A DNA stretch of 64,000 nt. Source: Streptomyces sp. SUK 48 (GTDB taxonomy: Bacteria > Actinomycetota > Actinomycetes > Streptomycetales > Streptomycetaceae). Positions 11,149 to 19,805 of this stretch are shown here, in pieces (the stretch's first letter is position 1; each line of letters opens with the position of its first letter). Made by a program: the position numbers and the translations under genes. Below the pieces are notes generated by a model. The model was not told the origin of the DNA, did no database searches, and was given only the letters and a program-made list of their open reading frames with translations. Location: the NCBI RefSeq assembly GCF_009650765.1, contig NZ_CP045740.1, forward strand, positions 3,634,001 through 3,698,000, in the 5' to 3' direction.

Positions 11149-11484
11149 GTGCACATAACACCCAAGACACCCGATGTGCGTGTGCCACGGCTGGTCGGTC
11201 TGATGGCCGTGGACGCGCGGGAGAGCGCACGGGTCCGGGGGCTGCTCCTGACCGCGCCGGACCGCCCGGAGTTCCACCGGGCGGTCGTGGACTACGTGGT
11301 ACGCCAGTACCCGCCGCCCGGGGCGGAGGTGCCGGCCGAGTCGGTGGTGTACGTGTGGTTCGACTTCGCGGACGGCGAGGGCGGCGGAGGGGTGCGCGAA
11401 CCACGCGTCCCCCGGCCGCCGACGGGCGGACTCCAGCGGGAGCGGGGGGAGGCGGGGGACGCGTTCGAGATGACCGGCCGGTGA
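11149..11484 (+). CDS. Small PASTA-domain-like protein
   Basis: The 111-aa product resembles one PASTA repeat: VPRLVGLMAVDARESA near the N-terminus, then VVRQYPPPGAEVPAESVVYVWF, matching the V-x-x-Q-x-P-x-P-G-x-x-V strand of PASTA modules. PASTA domains bind muropeptides in Ser/Thr kinases and penicillin-binding proteins. Here there is no signal peptide or membrane anchor, so the domain appears cytoplasmic. The C-terminal 35 residues are disordered. GTG 11149 is preferred because a GGGGG site lies 8 bases upstream; GTG 11140 is the alternative. Function is not established. Confidence 0.7.
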   Translation: MHITPKTPDVRVPRLVGLMAVDARESARVRGLLLTAPDRPEFHRAVVDYVVRQYPPPGAEVPAESVVYVWFDFADGEGGGGVREPRVPRPPTGGLQRERGEAGDAFEMTGR

Positions 11485-11507
11485 GGGTGTGAGAGCCCGC
11501 TGCCGGC

Positions 11508-12200
11508 TCAGTCCTTGAAGCCGCGGTGCAGGGCGACGACGCCACCGGTGAGGTTGCGCCAGGCGACCCTGGACCAGCCGGCCTCGCGGAGCCGTCCGGC
11601 GAGCCCGGGCTGGTTCGGCCAGGCGCGGATGGACTCGGCGAGGTAGACGTAGGCGTCCGGGTTCGAGGACACGGCGCGGGCGACCGGGGGCAGCGCGCGC
11701 ATCAGGTACTCGGTGTAGACGGTCCGGAAGGGCGTCCAGGTCGGGTGCGAGAACTCGCAGATCACGACGCGTCCGCCGGGCTTGGTGACGCGGTACATCT
11801 CGCGCAGCGCGGTGTCGAAGTCCTGCACGTTGCGCAGGCCGAAGGAGATGGTGACGGCGTCGAAGGTGTCGTCCTTGAACGGCAGCCTGGTCGCGTCGCC
11901 CGCGGTGAACGGCAGCCAGGTGTGGCGCTTCTTGCCGACCTGGAGCATGCCGAGCGAGAAGTCGCAGGGCACGACGTAGGCGCCGCTGCGGGCGAAGGGC
12001 AGGGAGGAGGTGGCGGTGCCGGCGGCGAGGTCCAGGATCTTCTGCGCGGGGCGGGCGTCGACGGCCTGCGCGACCTCCTTGCGCCAGCGGCGGTCCTGCC
12101 CCAGGGACAGCACGTCGTTGGTCAGGTCGTACCGTTCCGCCACGTTGTCGAACATCGAGGCGACTTCGTGCGGCTGCTTGTCCAGGGATGCGCGGGTCAC
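11508..12200 (-). CDS. menG: Demethylmenaquinone methyltransferase
   Basis: MenG (UbiE family) uses SAM to methylate demethylmenaquinone, the last step of menaquinone synthesis. The 230-aa protein has the family start [21 protein letters not shown], motif [13 protein letters not shown], and the UbiE signatures [12 protein letters not shown] and [12 protein letters not shown]. The GTG start lies at 12200. In this genome the precursor comes from the futalosine route encoded in the same window. Confidence 0.95.
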   Translation of the reverse strand: MTRASLDKQPHEVASMFDNVAERYDLTNDVLSLGQDRRWRKEVAQAVDARPAQKILDLAAGTATSSLPFARSGAYVVPCDFSLGMLQVGKKRHTWLPFTAGDATRLPFKDDTFDAVTISFGLRNVQDFDTALREMYRVTKPGGRVVICEFSHPTWTPFRTVYTEYLMRALPPVARAVSSNPDAYVYLAESIRAWPNQPGLAGRLREAGWSRVAWRNLTGGVVALHRGFKD

Positions 12201-12278
12201 CCGGCCATTGTCGCAGCAAGGTCCCGGCGGACGGCTCCGGGTGGGTCGTGGAGCGCGCCGTGAGCGGGGCGGTGTGCC

Positions 12279-12881
12279 TCACCGCCGCCGGTACAGCAGC
12301 CGGCCCCGGACGACCGTCGCCACGCACGTCGAGGCCCCCCGCTCGGAGAGCTCCTCCTCGTCCGCCACGTCGAACACGGCGAAGGACGCCACGGAACCCC
12401 GTTTCCGGGGCTCCGGCACCTCCGGCGGGAGCCCGCTCGCGAGGGGGTCCAGGGACGGCACCCCGCCGGGTGGCCCCGTACGGGGCAGCAGGCCGAGCCC
12501 GGTGCGCCGGACCGCGTCCAGCGCCGCCGGCCGGCGGAGCGGGCCCGCCACCGCCACCGTCCCGTGCGCCAGCATCCGCTGCACCCCCCGCCGCGCGCTC
12601 CCGCCCCACCGGACGTCGTCCAGGGCGAGCCGGGCGAGCGCGTCGCCGTACAGCGGCTCGGTGCCCAGCTCATCGGCCTCCCGGGGGTCCGGGTGGTACG
12701 CCTCCTCCAGCAGCTCCGGGCCGTGGAGGCTGACGAACCCGGGCGTGAGGATGCCCGGCCAGCGCCGCACCCGCGCCCGCGGATACCCGTCGGCCAGCTC
12801 CCCGAGCTCCCCCGTGGCCGCGATCCGCTCGCCCTCGACGGCGAGCGCGAGCCCCGTGGCGTCGGCGTGAATCGTCAGCAC
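12279..12881 (-). CDS. Amidohydrolase-like protein lacking the metal-binding barrel
   Basis: The 200-aa protein matches only the small composite domain and early barrel of the amidohydrolase/imidazolonepropionase family. Strands such as GLALAVEGERIAATG and the turn TPGFVSLHGPELL are recognisable. The HxH metal motif that normally follows PGF is reduced to one His, and the remaining barrel ligands are absent at this length. It ends with FAVFDVADEEELSE and a final strand CVATVVRGRLLYRR typical of the family C-terminus. It lies 7 bases downstream of mqnC and is surely co-transcribed. Enzyme activity is doubtful; an accessory role in the futalosine pathway is a guess. Confidence 0.75.
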   Translation of the reverse strand: MLTIHADATGLALAVEGERIAATGELGELADGYPRARVRRWPGILTPGFVSLHGPELLEEAYHPDPREADELGTEPLYGDALARLALDDVRWGGSARRGVQRMLAHGTVAVAGPLRRPAALDAVRRTGLGLLPRTGPPGGVPSLDPLASGLPPEVPEPRKRGSVASFAVFDVADEEELSERGASTCVATVVRGRLLYRRR

Positions 12882-12888
12882 GGCGCGC

Positions 12889-14088
12889 TCAGTTGGCGTC
12901 GAGCAGCTTCAGCTCGGGATGCGCGGTGCCGCCCGCGATCGCCGTGGAGGAGATGTGCGAGGCCACGCGGTCGTCGACCGGGTCGTTCGCCGGGTCCTCG
13001 TGCACGACCAGGTGCTCGTACGTCGTCGCGCGCTGCGCCGGCACCCGGCCCGCCTTGCGGATGAGGTCGATGATCTCCAGCCGGTTGGAGCGGTGCTTGG
13101 CGCCGGCCGAGGAGACCACGTTCTCCTCCAGCATGATCGAGCCGAGGTCGTCCGCGCCGTAGTGCAGGGACAGCTGGCCGACCTCCTTGCCCGTGGTGAG
13201 CCAGGAGCCCTGGATGTGCCGGACGTTGTCGAGGAACAGCCGGGCGATGGCGATCATCCGCAGGTACTCGAAGAGCGTCGCCTGCGTACGGCCCTTGAGG
13301 TGGTTGTTCTCGGGCTGGTACGTGTACGGGATGAACGCGCGGAAGCCGCCCGTGCGGTCCTGTACGTCGCGGATCATCCGCAGGTGCTCGATGCGCTCGG
13401 CGTTGGTCTCGCCGGTGCCCATCAGCATGGTGGAGGTGGACTCCACACCCAGGTTGTGCGCGGTCTCCATGATCTCCAGCCAGCGCTCGCCGCTCTCCTT
13501 GAGCGGGGCGATGGCCTTGCGCGGCCGCTCCGGCAGCAGCTCGGCGCCGGCACCGGCGAACGAGTCGAGACCGGCCTCGTGGATCCGGGTGATGGCCTCC
13601 TCGACCGACACCTTGCTGATCCGGGCCATGTGCTCGACCTCGGACGCGCCCAGCGAGTGGATCACCAGCTGGGGGAAGGCGTCCTTGATGGCCTTGAAGT
13701 GCTTCTCGTAGTACTCGACGCCGTAGTCCGGGTGGTGGCCGCCCTGGAACATGATCTGGGTGCCGCCCAGCTCGACGGTCTCCGCGCAGCGGCGCAGGAT
13801 GTCGTCGAGGTCGCGGGTCCAGCCCTTGGCGGTGTCCTTGGGGGCCGCGTAGAAGGCGCAGAACCTGCACGCCGTGACACACACGTTCGTGTAGTTGATG
13901 TTGCGCTCGATGATGTACGTCGCGATGTGCTCGATACCGGCGTACTGGCGGCGGCGCACCGCGTCGGCGGCCGTGCCCAGCGCGTGTAGCGGGGCGTCGC
14001 GGTAGAGGGCGAGGGCCTCTTCCGGGGTGATCCGCCCGCCGGCGGCGGCACGGTCGAGGACGGACTGGAGGTCGGCCTTCTCGGTCAC
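12889..14088 (-). CDS. mqnC: Cyclic dehypoxanthinyl futalosine synthase
   Basis: MqnC is a radical SAM enzyme that cyclises dehypoxanthine futalosine in the futalosine menaquinone pathway. The 399-aa protein carries the cluster motif CVTACRFCAFY at about residues 72-82 and the pathway-specific GGTQIMFQGGHHPD. GTG start at 14088. It groups with mqnA (17.3 kb) and mqnE (37 kb). MqnB and MqnD are not in the window. Confidence 0.96.
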   Translation of the reverse strand: MTEKADLQSVLDRAAAGGRITPEEALALYRDAPLHALGTAADAVRRRQYAGIEHIATYIIERNINYTNVCVTACRFCAFYAAPKDTAKGWTRDLDDILRRCAETVELGGTQIMFQGGHHPDYGVEYYEKHFKAIKDAFPQLVIHSLGASEVEHMARISKVSVEEAITRIHEAGLDSFAGAGAELLPERPRKAIAPLKESGERWLEIMETAHNLGVESTSTMLMGTGETNAERIEHLRMIRDVQDRTGGFRAFIPYTYQPENNHLKGRTQATLFEYLRMIAIARLFLDNVRHIQGSWLTTGKEVGQLSLHYGADDLGSIMLEENVVSSAGAKHRSNRLEIIDLIRKAGRVPAQRATTYEHLVVHEDPANDPVDDRVASHISSTAIAGGTAHPELKLLDAN

Positions 14089-14132
14089 CGGGGCGTCCCT
14101 TTCGTCAAGGGTTATGGACGGACCGGACCAGC

Positions 14133-14855
14133 CTACGACAGCGCCCTATACGCGCCGATCAGCACCCCGACAAGGGTTCCGCCCAGCAGGAACGGCCCGA
14201 ACGCGACGCCCGTCGTGCGCGAGGCCCGCCGTACGGCGACGAGCGCGCCGCCGTACAGCGCGCCGGCCAGGACCGCGGCGAACGTGCCGAGCAGCACCGT
14301 GGGCCAGCCGTACCAGCCGAGCGCGGCCCCCGTCCCGAGGGCCAGCTTGGCGTCCCCGAAGCCCATTCCGGCCGGGTTCACCAGGTGCAGCACGGTGTAC
14401 GACGCCCCGAGCGCGAGGGCCCCGTACAGCGCGGTGGGCCAGTGCCCGGCGTGCCCGGGCAGCAGCGCGGCGAGCCCCAGCAGCGCGAGGGCGAGGGCGG
14501 CGGACGGCAGGGTCAGCACATCGGGCAGCCGCCGCACCCGGACGTCGACCGCGCACAGCAGCACCCCGACCGGCGCGAGCAGCAGCCAGACCACCAGTTC
14601 GGGCCGGGGGCCGGTCGCGGCGGCGAGGGCCGCGCAGACCAGGGCGGTGAGGACGGGCAGGAGGAGTCGGGCGGGGGCCGGGCAGCCGGGGCACGCCGTA
14701 CGCCCCAGCCACCCGCGGACCGCGTGCCCGTCCGGGCACCGCGCGCGCCAGGGTTCGTCGTCCGGTACGGCGAACCGGAAGGCGGCCCTGGGCAGGACGG
14801 CCCCCGCCGCCGCCCCCCAGAGCGCGGCGGCGGCCCACACCGGCGCATCGCTCAT
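14133..14855 (-). CDS. Prepilin peptidase (type IV leader peptidase, GxGD aspartyl protease)
   Basis: This is a multi-pass membrane protease (240 aa, about seven hydrophobic segments) that removes leader peptides from type IV pilin/Tad-type prepilins. The two catalytic Asp residues are visible: one in CAVDVRVRRLPD and one in GMGFGDAKLALG. A cytoplasmic cysteine-containing loop near residues 40-58 (CPDGHAV ... CPGCPAP) resembles the zinc loop of PilD. No pilin genes are nearby; Streptomyces has tad-like clusters elsewhere. ATG 14855 overlaps the upstream gene stop (ATGA). Confidence 0.85.
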   Translation of the reverse strand: MSDAPVWAAAALWGAAAGAVLPRAAFRFAVPDDEPWRARCPDGHAVRGWLGRTACPGCPAPARLLLPVLTALVCAALAAATGPRPELVVWLLLAPVGVLLCAVDVRVRRLPDVLTLPSAALALALLGLAALLPGHAGHWPTALYGALALGASYTVLHLVNPAGMGFGDAKLALGTGAALGWYGWPTVLLGTFAAVLAGALYGGALVAVRRASRTTGVAFGPFLLGGTLVGVLIGAYRALS

Positions 14856-15367
14856 CCGGGCCGCCCTGCCCGGTGCCCGGCCGGGGCGGCGGGGGTGAAG
14901 TCGTCCGGCAGCCGTGGCGGCGGGCCCTGGGTCCACACCACCCGCAGCGCCGAGGCGGAGATCCGCCAGCCGTCGGCCGTCCTGACCAGTGCGGTGTCGG
15001 CATGGCCCGCGGAGACGAAGACGCCGCCCGAGCCGTCCGCGAGGACGTGGGTGTTCAGCTGGGCGCCGCGGGCGGTGGCCCGGTCGCCGTCGATCTCGAC
15101 GACGGTGTCGGTGCCCAGGTGCACGGTCCGGTCGAACAGGGCCATTCCCCGGCGGACATGGGCCAGCAGGGCGGCGCGGCCGTGGACGGTGCCGATGGGC
15201 ATCTCCGCGGTGACGTCCTCGGTGTGGAAGGCGCGGGCCCACTCCTCGTCGAATTCCCCGTCGTCCAGGGAGCGCAGATAGCGGTCCATCAGGTCGGTGA
15301 TCTCGGCGCGGTCGGTCAGGGCGCGTAGCCGGCGCCGCGTCTCTCCGGTGTCGGTCTCGGTGTCCAT
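14852..15367 (-). CDS. SnoaL/NTF2-like protein with a SoxR-box promoter
   Basis: The 171-aa protein has the cone-shaped NTF2/SnoaL-like fold: an N-terminal helix DRAEITDLMDRYLRSLDDGEFD, then FHTEDVTAEMPIGTVHG and strands ending with TADGWRISASALRVVWTQG. Members act as small hydrolases, isomerases or binding proteins; the substrate here is unknown. ATG 15367 has an AGGAG site 9 bases upstream. A SoxR-like palindrome lies immediately upstream (15383-15400). The gene therefore seems to respond to redox-active compounds. The prepilin peptidase gene overlaps its 3' end. Confidence 0.75.
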   Translation of the reverse strand: MDTETDTGETRRRLRALTDRAEITDLMDRYLRSLDDGEFDEEWARAFHTEDVTAEMPIGTVHGRAALLAHVRRGMALFDRTVHLGTDTVVEIDGDRATARGAQLNTHVLADGSGGVFVSAGHADTALVRTADGWRISASALRVVWTQGPPPRLPDDFTPAAPAGHRAGRPG

Positions 15368-15382
15368 GACGGAAGGCTCCTC

Positions 15383-15400
15383 CCTCAACCATGCTTGAGG
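15383..15400 (-). promoter_or_regulatory. SoxR-box-like palindrome
   Basis: CCTCAACCATGCTTGAGG has the same 6-6-6 layout and arms as the enterobacterial soxS SoxR box (CCTCAA-N6-TTGAGG). On the minus strand it overlaps a TTGACC -35 element, as in soxS. A 19-base spacer leads to a weak -10 (GAGCCT), whose expected start point falls close to the ATG at 15367. Streptomyces SoxR responds to redox-active pigments such as actinorhodin. Confidence 0.7.
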
Positions 15401-15449
15401 TCAAGGTCTCTTGGGCCGGTCCGAGGTCTGCCGGCCGGACCGGGCTCTG

Positions 15450-17307
15450 TCAGCCGGTCTTCGTCAGCTCGGCCACCGGGTGGCCCTTCGACTCACTGTC
15501 CGAGGTGTACCTCAAGTCGTCGCCGAACGGGGTCAGTTCGATCTGGTGCGGGGCGGGGTCGCAGCCGGGGTGGTTGTCCTGCGCGCCCACCGAGGTCGCG
15601 AGGAGCCGCGTCCCGGTGACCTTCTTCAGGGTGAGCAGACCGGTGCAGACGGCGCCGATCCGGTCGGTCTGGCGCAGCCGCCCCAGGGACTCGCCCACGC
15701 GGGCCTGGTGGACGGTGACCCGGAAGGTGCCCATGGGCAGGGTGCCGCCGAGGCCGGTGGCCGGACCCTCCCAGGTGCCGGGGTAGCGGGCCGGGATCGC
15801 GCCGCCGCCGGTGGGGCTCCCGGTGGGCGCGGGGTCACCGCCGCCGGGGGCGGGCGCGCCCGTCGTCGGGGAGCCGGCCGAGGGATGGGGGGCGCTGCCC
15901 GCCTCGCTCGCGTGCCCGCCGCCGGACCACGGACGCAGCAGCGCGCCGGCCCCGACGGTCCCGAGGGCGAGCGCCCCGGCGACCGCGAGCGCCACCGTGC
16001 GGCTGACCCGCCGGCCCCGGGGCCCCTCCGGGGCGGAGCCGACCACCACGCTCACCGACACCCTCCCGGGCCGCGTCCCGTCCCGGAGCCCGGGAACGGC
16101 GCTCGGGGCGCCGGAAGTTGGGGAGCCGGGGGGACGGAGTGCCGGGACGTGGCGTGCCGGGGGTCGCGGGCGCGTAGGCCGGTGGCGCCGGGAAGCCGGT
16201 CACGGGCGGCACGGGAGTCACCGGACCCATCCCCGGCGCCGGCCCACCCATCACCGGTGCCGGCCCGAACTCACCGGCTCCCGCAGCCGTTCCCGTCCCG
16301 GTCCCCACCCCCGTCCCGCCCTCCGACAGCCCCTCGAAGGCCACCGGCCCCGACCGGACCGGCTCCCCCGTGTCCAGATTGAGCAGCTGGACCGCGCTCC
16401 TGCTGACCCGCTCCACCGGCGGTCCCGGCAGCCAGCCCCCGGCCGTCAGGCGGGCCGCGCCCTCGGGGGCCAGGCGGCGGCTCACCTCGGCCGGGGCGGG
16501 CCGGGCCGCCGGGTCCTTCGCGAGGCACTCCTGGGCGACCGCCCGCAACGCGCCGCTCAGCGCGCCCGGTTCGGGCTCCTCGTGCACCACCTTGTACAGC
16601 AGCGCCGCCGAGGAGTCGCCCGGGACCGGCGCCTGTCCGGTGGCCGCGTACGTCAGCACCGCGCCCAGCGAGAAGACGTCCGCCGCTCCCAGGACACCGG
16701 CGCCGAGGATCTGTTCCGGGGCCATGTAGCCGGGCGATCCGACCGAGGCGCCGGTCGCGGTGAGGGACGCCGTGCCGTCCGTGGCCCGGGCGATGCCGAA
16801 GTCGATCAGCAGGGGGCCGTCCAGGGTGAGCAGCACATGGGACGGCTTCACGTCCCGGTGCACCAGGCCCCGGGCGTGGACCGCGGCCGGCGCCTCCGCG
16901 AGGCCCGCGGCGAGGGCTCGTACCGTGTGCCCGGGCAGCGGGCCCCCGTCGGTGACGGCCGCGGCGAGCGAGGGGCCGGCCGCGTAGCCGGTGGCGACCC
17001 AGGGCACCGGCGCGTCCGGGTCCGCGTCCAGCACCGGCGCGGTCCGGGCGCCGCCGACCCGGCGCGCGGCCTCCACCTCGCGGCGATGGGGGTCCCCCCC
17101 GCGCGAGCTCGGTCCGAGCGTGGGGGAGGGCGCGGAACTCCTCGTCCAGGGCGAAGTGCGGGTGCACGATCTTGACGGCGGCGGTGCGGCCCCCGGCGCT
17201 GCGTCCGAGGTGGACCCGTCCCATCCGCCGGCCCCGAGCCGTCCCAGCAGCCGGTACGGCCCGATGGCCGCCGGTTCGTCCCCAGCGAGCGGCCGCACGG
17301 CCTCCAC
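15450..17307 (-). pseudogene. Membrane-anchored Ser/Thr protein kinase, broken by frameshifts
   Basis: The reading begins with GTG 17307 (GPYRLLGRLGAGG, glycine loop), must change frame at 17225-17226 to read MGRVHLGRSAGGRTAAVKIVH (catalytic Lys), and returns to the first frame after a repeat element at 17085-17129. It continues through VHRDVKPSHVLL, LIDFGIARA (DFG) and GSPGYMAPEQ. It slips again at a six-G run (16128-16133) into the C-terminal part: a membrane helix (VALAVAGALALGTVGAG) and an extracellular domain ending LTKTG. Two slips are single-base deficits in homopolymers, so the gene may be intact in reality. The usual Asn of HRDxKPxN is His here, which could weaken metal binding. Confidence 0.8.
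17085..17129. repeat. Palindromic interspersed element inside the kinase gene
   Basis: About 45 bases contain GGGGGTCCCCC, a run of seven C, a perfect GCTCGG-T-CCGAGC hairpin and GTGGGGGAG, with C-rich and G-rich outer arms able to pair. It interrupts the kinase between DEEFRA and REVEAARR, where relatives need only about three residues. Elements of this composition are scattered in Streptomyces genomes. Confidence 0.6.
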
Positions 17308-17340
17308 CTCTCCCCCGTGGACCGGACCGCGGCCTAGTGA

Positions 17341-18240
<900 letters not shown>

Positions 18241-18292
18241 TCATACGGGTTACCGGCTTTCAAACATCTGAGTGAAGTGATCTTTCCCTCTA

Positions 18293-18477
18293 TTGCTTTC
18301 GGCTGCCTGCATGCTAGGCTCGCCGCAAGTTGCAGTTTGGTTTCCCTTGCAGTACAGAGCCTGCGGAGCATGTGACCGCGGGCTCTCGTCGTTTTCAGAC
18401 GTATGCAGTGGTGCAGCACGTTTTCGCACTTGCAGGTTCTGGAGCAGGGCAAACCCTTTTGAGCCCAAGGAGGGCTT
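18293..18477 (+). promoter_or_regulatory. Promoter and long 5' leader of the cold-shock gene
   Basis: TTGCTT (18293-18298), a 16-base spacer and TAGGCT (18315-18320) form a good housekeeping-type promoter. The expected transcript has a leader of about 150 bases, AT-richer than the genome. It contains a stem at 18357-18385 (GAGCCTGCGG against CCGCGGGCTC with one G-U pair). The leader ends in a strong AAGGAGGG ribosome site. Long structured leaders are typical of cold-shock genes, where they control RNA stability and translation. Confidence 0.65.
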
Positions 18478-18681
18478 ATGGCTACCGGAACCGTTAAGTG
18501 GTTCAACGCCGAAAAGGGCTTTGGCTTCATCGCCCAGGAGGGCGGCGGCCCCGACGTCTTCGTTCACTACTCCGCGATCAACGCCACCGGCTTCCGCTCC
18601 CTCGAGGAGAACCAGCAGGTGTCCTTCGATGTGACGCAGGGCCCGAAGGGTCCGCAGGCGGAGAACGTCACCCCCGTCTGA
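18478..18681 (+). CDS. Cold-shock protein (CspA family)
   Basis: The 67-aa single-domain RNA chaperone has both nucleic-acid-binding motifs: KGFGFIAQ (RNP1) and DVFVHYSAI (RNP2), plus the start [14 protein letters not shown]. It is close to the SC 7.0/ScoF proteins of Streptomyces. ATG 18478 follows AAGGAGGG at ideal spacing. A long leader precedes it and a strong terminator follows, so it is monocistronic. Confidence 0.97.
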   Translation: MATGTVKWFNAEKGFGFIAQEGGGPDVFVHYSAINATGFRSLEENQQVSFDVTQGPKGPQAENVTPV

Positions 18682-18717
18682 TCACTGCCTGATCGCAGAA
18701 CCTGAGAGCAGTACCCA

Positions 18718-18751
18718 AGGAGCCCCGCGCCGTCCAGGCAACGGGGCTCCT
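18718..18751 (+). terminator. Rho-independent terminator of the cold-shock gene
   Basis: AGGAGCCCCG and CGGGGCTCCT form a perfect 10-bp stem with a 14-base loop, followed by GCCTTTTC. It lies 36 bases after the stop codon and includes a short U-tract, which is rare here. Confidence 0.9.
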
Positions 18752-18867
18752 GCCTTTTCGGCCGCGCCCTTCATGCCGCTCCTGCCGCCGTCTTCATGCC
18801 CAGCCTTCATACGGAACTAATTCCTCCGCGGTTCGCGATCCGTTCATGAACTACTACGTTCCGGGGC

Positions 18868-19266
18868 ATGACCAGAAACCAGGACTCCCCGGACTTCCTG
18901 AGCACCACTCGCGAGTTCTACGACACCGTCGCCGAGGACTACGCGGAGCACTTCGCGAATCCCCTCGCCGACAAGCCGCTGGAACGCGCCCTGCTCGCCG
19001 CCTTCGCGGAGCAGGTGGGCCCCGGAGCCGCCGTCGCCGACCTCGGCTGCGGTCCCGGCGCGGTCACCGGGCATCTCGCCGCCCTCGGCCTGGACGCCTT
19101 CGGTCTCGACCTCTCCGCCGCGATGCTCGCCGTGGCCCGCCGCGACCACCCCGGACTGCGCTTCGAACAGGGCTCCATGCTGGACCTCCCGTTGCCCGAC
19201 GACACGCTCGGCGAGGGTGTCGCGCGGGTCGCGCAGGCGTTTCTCGGGGTCGTCAGAGCGCCCTGA
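18868..19266 (+). pseudogene. Truncated class I SAM-dependent methyltransferase
   Basis: The first 115 residues are a clear methyltransferase N-terminal half: YDTVAEDYAEHF, motif I VADLGCGPGAVTGHLA, GLDLSAAMLAVAR and GSMLDLPLPDDTLG. Family members then continue for about 90 residues with the substrate-side sheet. Here the sequence departs after DDTLG and stops at 132 aa with an unrelated tail (VARVAQAFLGVVRAP). A deletion near 19205-19215 probably removed the C-terminal half. Product is unlikely to be active. Confidence 0.7.
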
Positions 19267-19439
19267 CACCCGCCCCGACACCCGTTCTGACCTGCGCAGC
19301 CGATCAGGGGTCCCGACGGCCTCCCCGACCCCGGTAACCAGTGGGGACGGCATAGGGACCGCATTCCCCAAATATCGGTCGTGGCGCCGGGGAGAACCCG
19401 GCGACCGGAACCCGGTCCGTCTCTCACAAGGGGTTGCAC

Positions 19440-19610
19440 ATGCGTTCCATCGCACTGCGTACGAAGACGGTTCTGGCGGCTCTGGCGGGCGTGGGCGTCC
19501 TCGCCCTGGGTGCGGCCGCCGCGCTGCCCGCCACCGGGCTGCACAGCACCAGTAGCAGCCACTCCGTCCGCGCCGACGAGGGTCGCGGCCCGGGCGTCGT
19601 CCACGCCTGA
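19440..19610 (+). CDS. Small exported peptide (56 aa), unknown function
   Basis: This gene begins with ATG 19440 behind AAGGGG (9-base spacing) and encodes 56 aa: a basic start MRSIALRTK, a hydrophobic core VLAALAGVGVLALGAAAALPA that fits a Sec signal peptide, and a short polar tail of about 28 residues ending DEGRGPGVVHA. It contains no cysteine. It is followed by a perfect 11-bp hairpin. It converges on a large AfsR-like regulator. No family was recognised. GC3 pattern, ribosome site and terminator support it being real. Confidence 0.65.
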   Translation: MRSIALRTKTVLAALAGVGVLALGAAAALPATGLHSTSSSHSVRADEGRGPGVVHA

Positions 19611-19697
19611 CCACCTCCGCGGTACAGCGCACGGCCGCAGCAGCGTGCCATACCCCCACCTTTCCCGAACAGCCCGCTCCCCCCACACGAGCGCCGC

Positions 19698-19735
19698 AAC
19701 GGCACCGGCCGGGTCCCACACCCACCGGTGCCGTT
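19698..19735. terminator. Bidirectional terminator between the small peptide gene and the AfsR-like gene
   Basis: AACGGCACCGG and CCGGTGCCGTT form a perfect 11-bp stem with a 16-base loop. It lies between convergent genes ending at 19610 and 19806, with TT at the plus-strand end and TT-equivalent on the other strand. Confidence 0.8.
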
Positions 19736-19805
19736 CGTGTATCCGCTCCGGGGAACCGTAAACCGGGTACGCGCACACGAGTTGGGAATCGCGGCCGGCC
19801 GGGGC

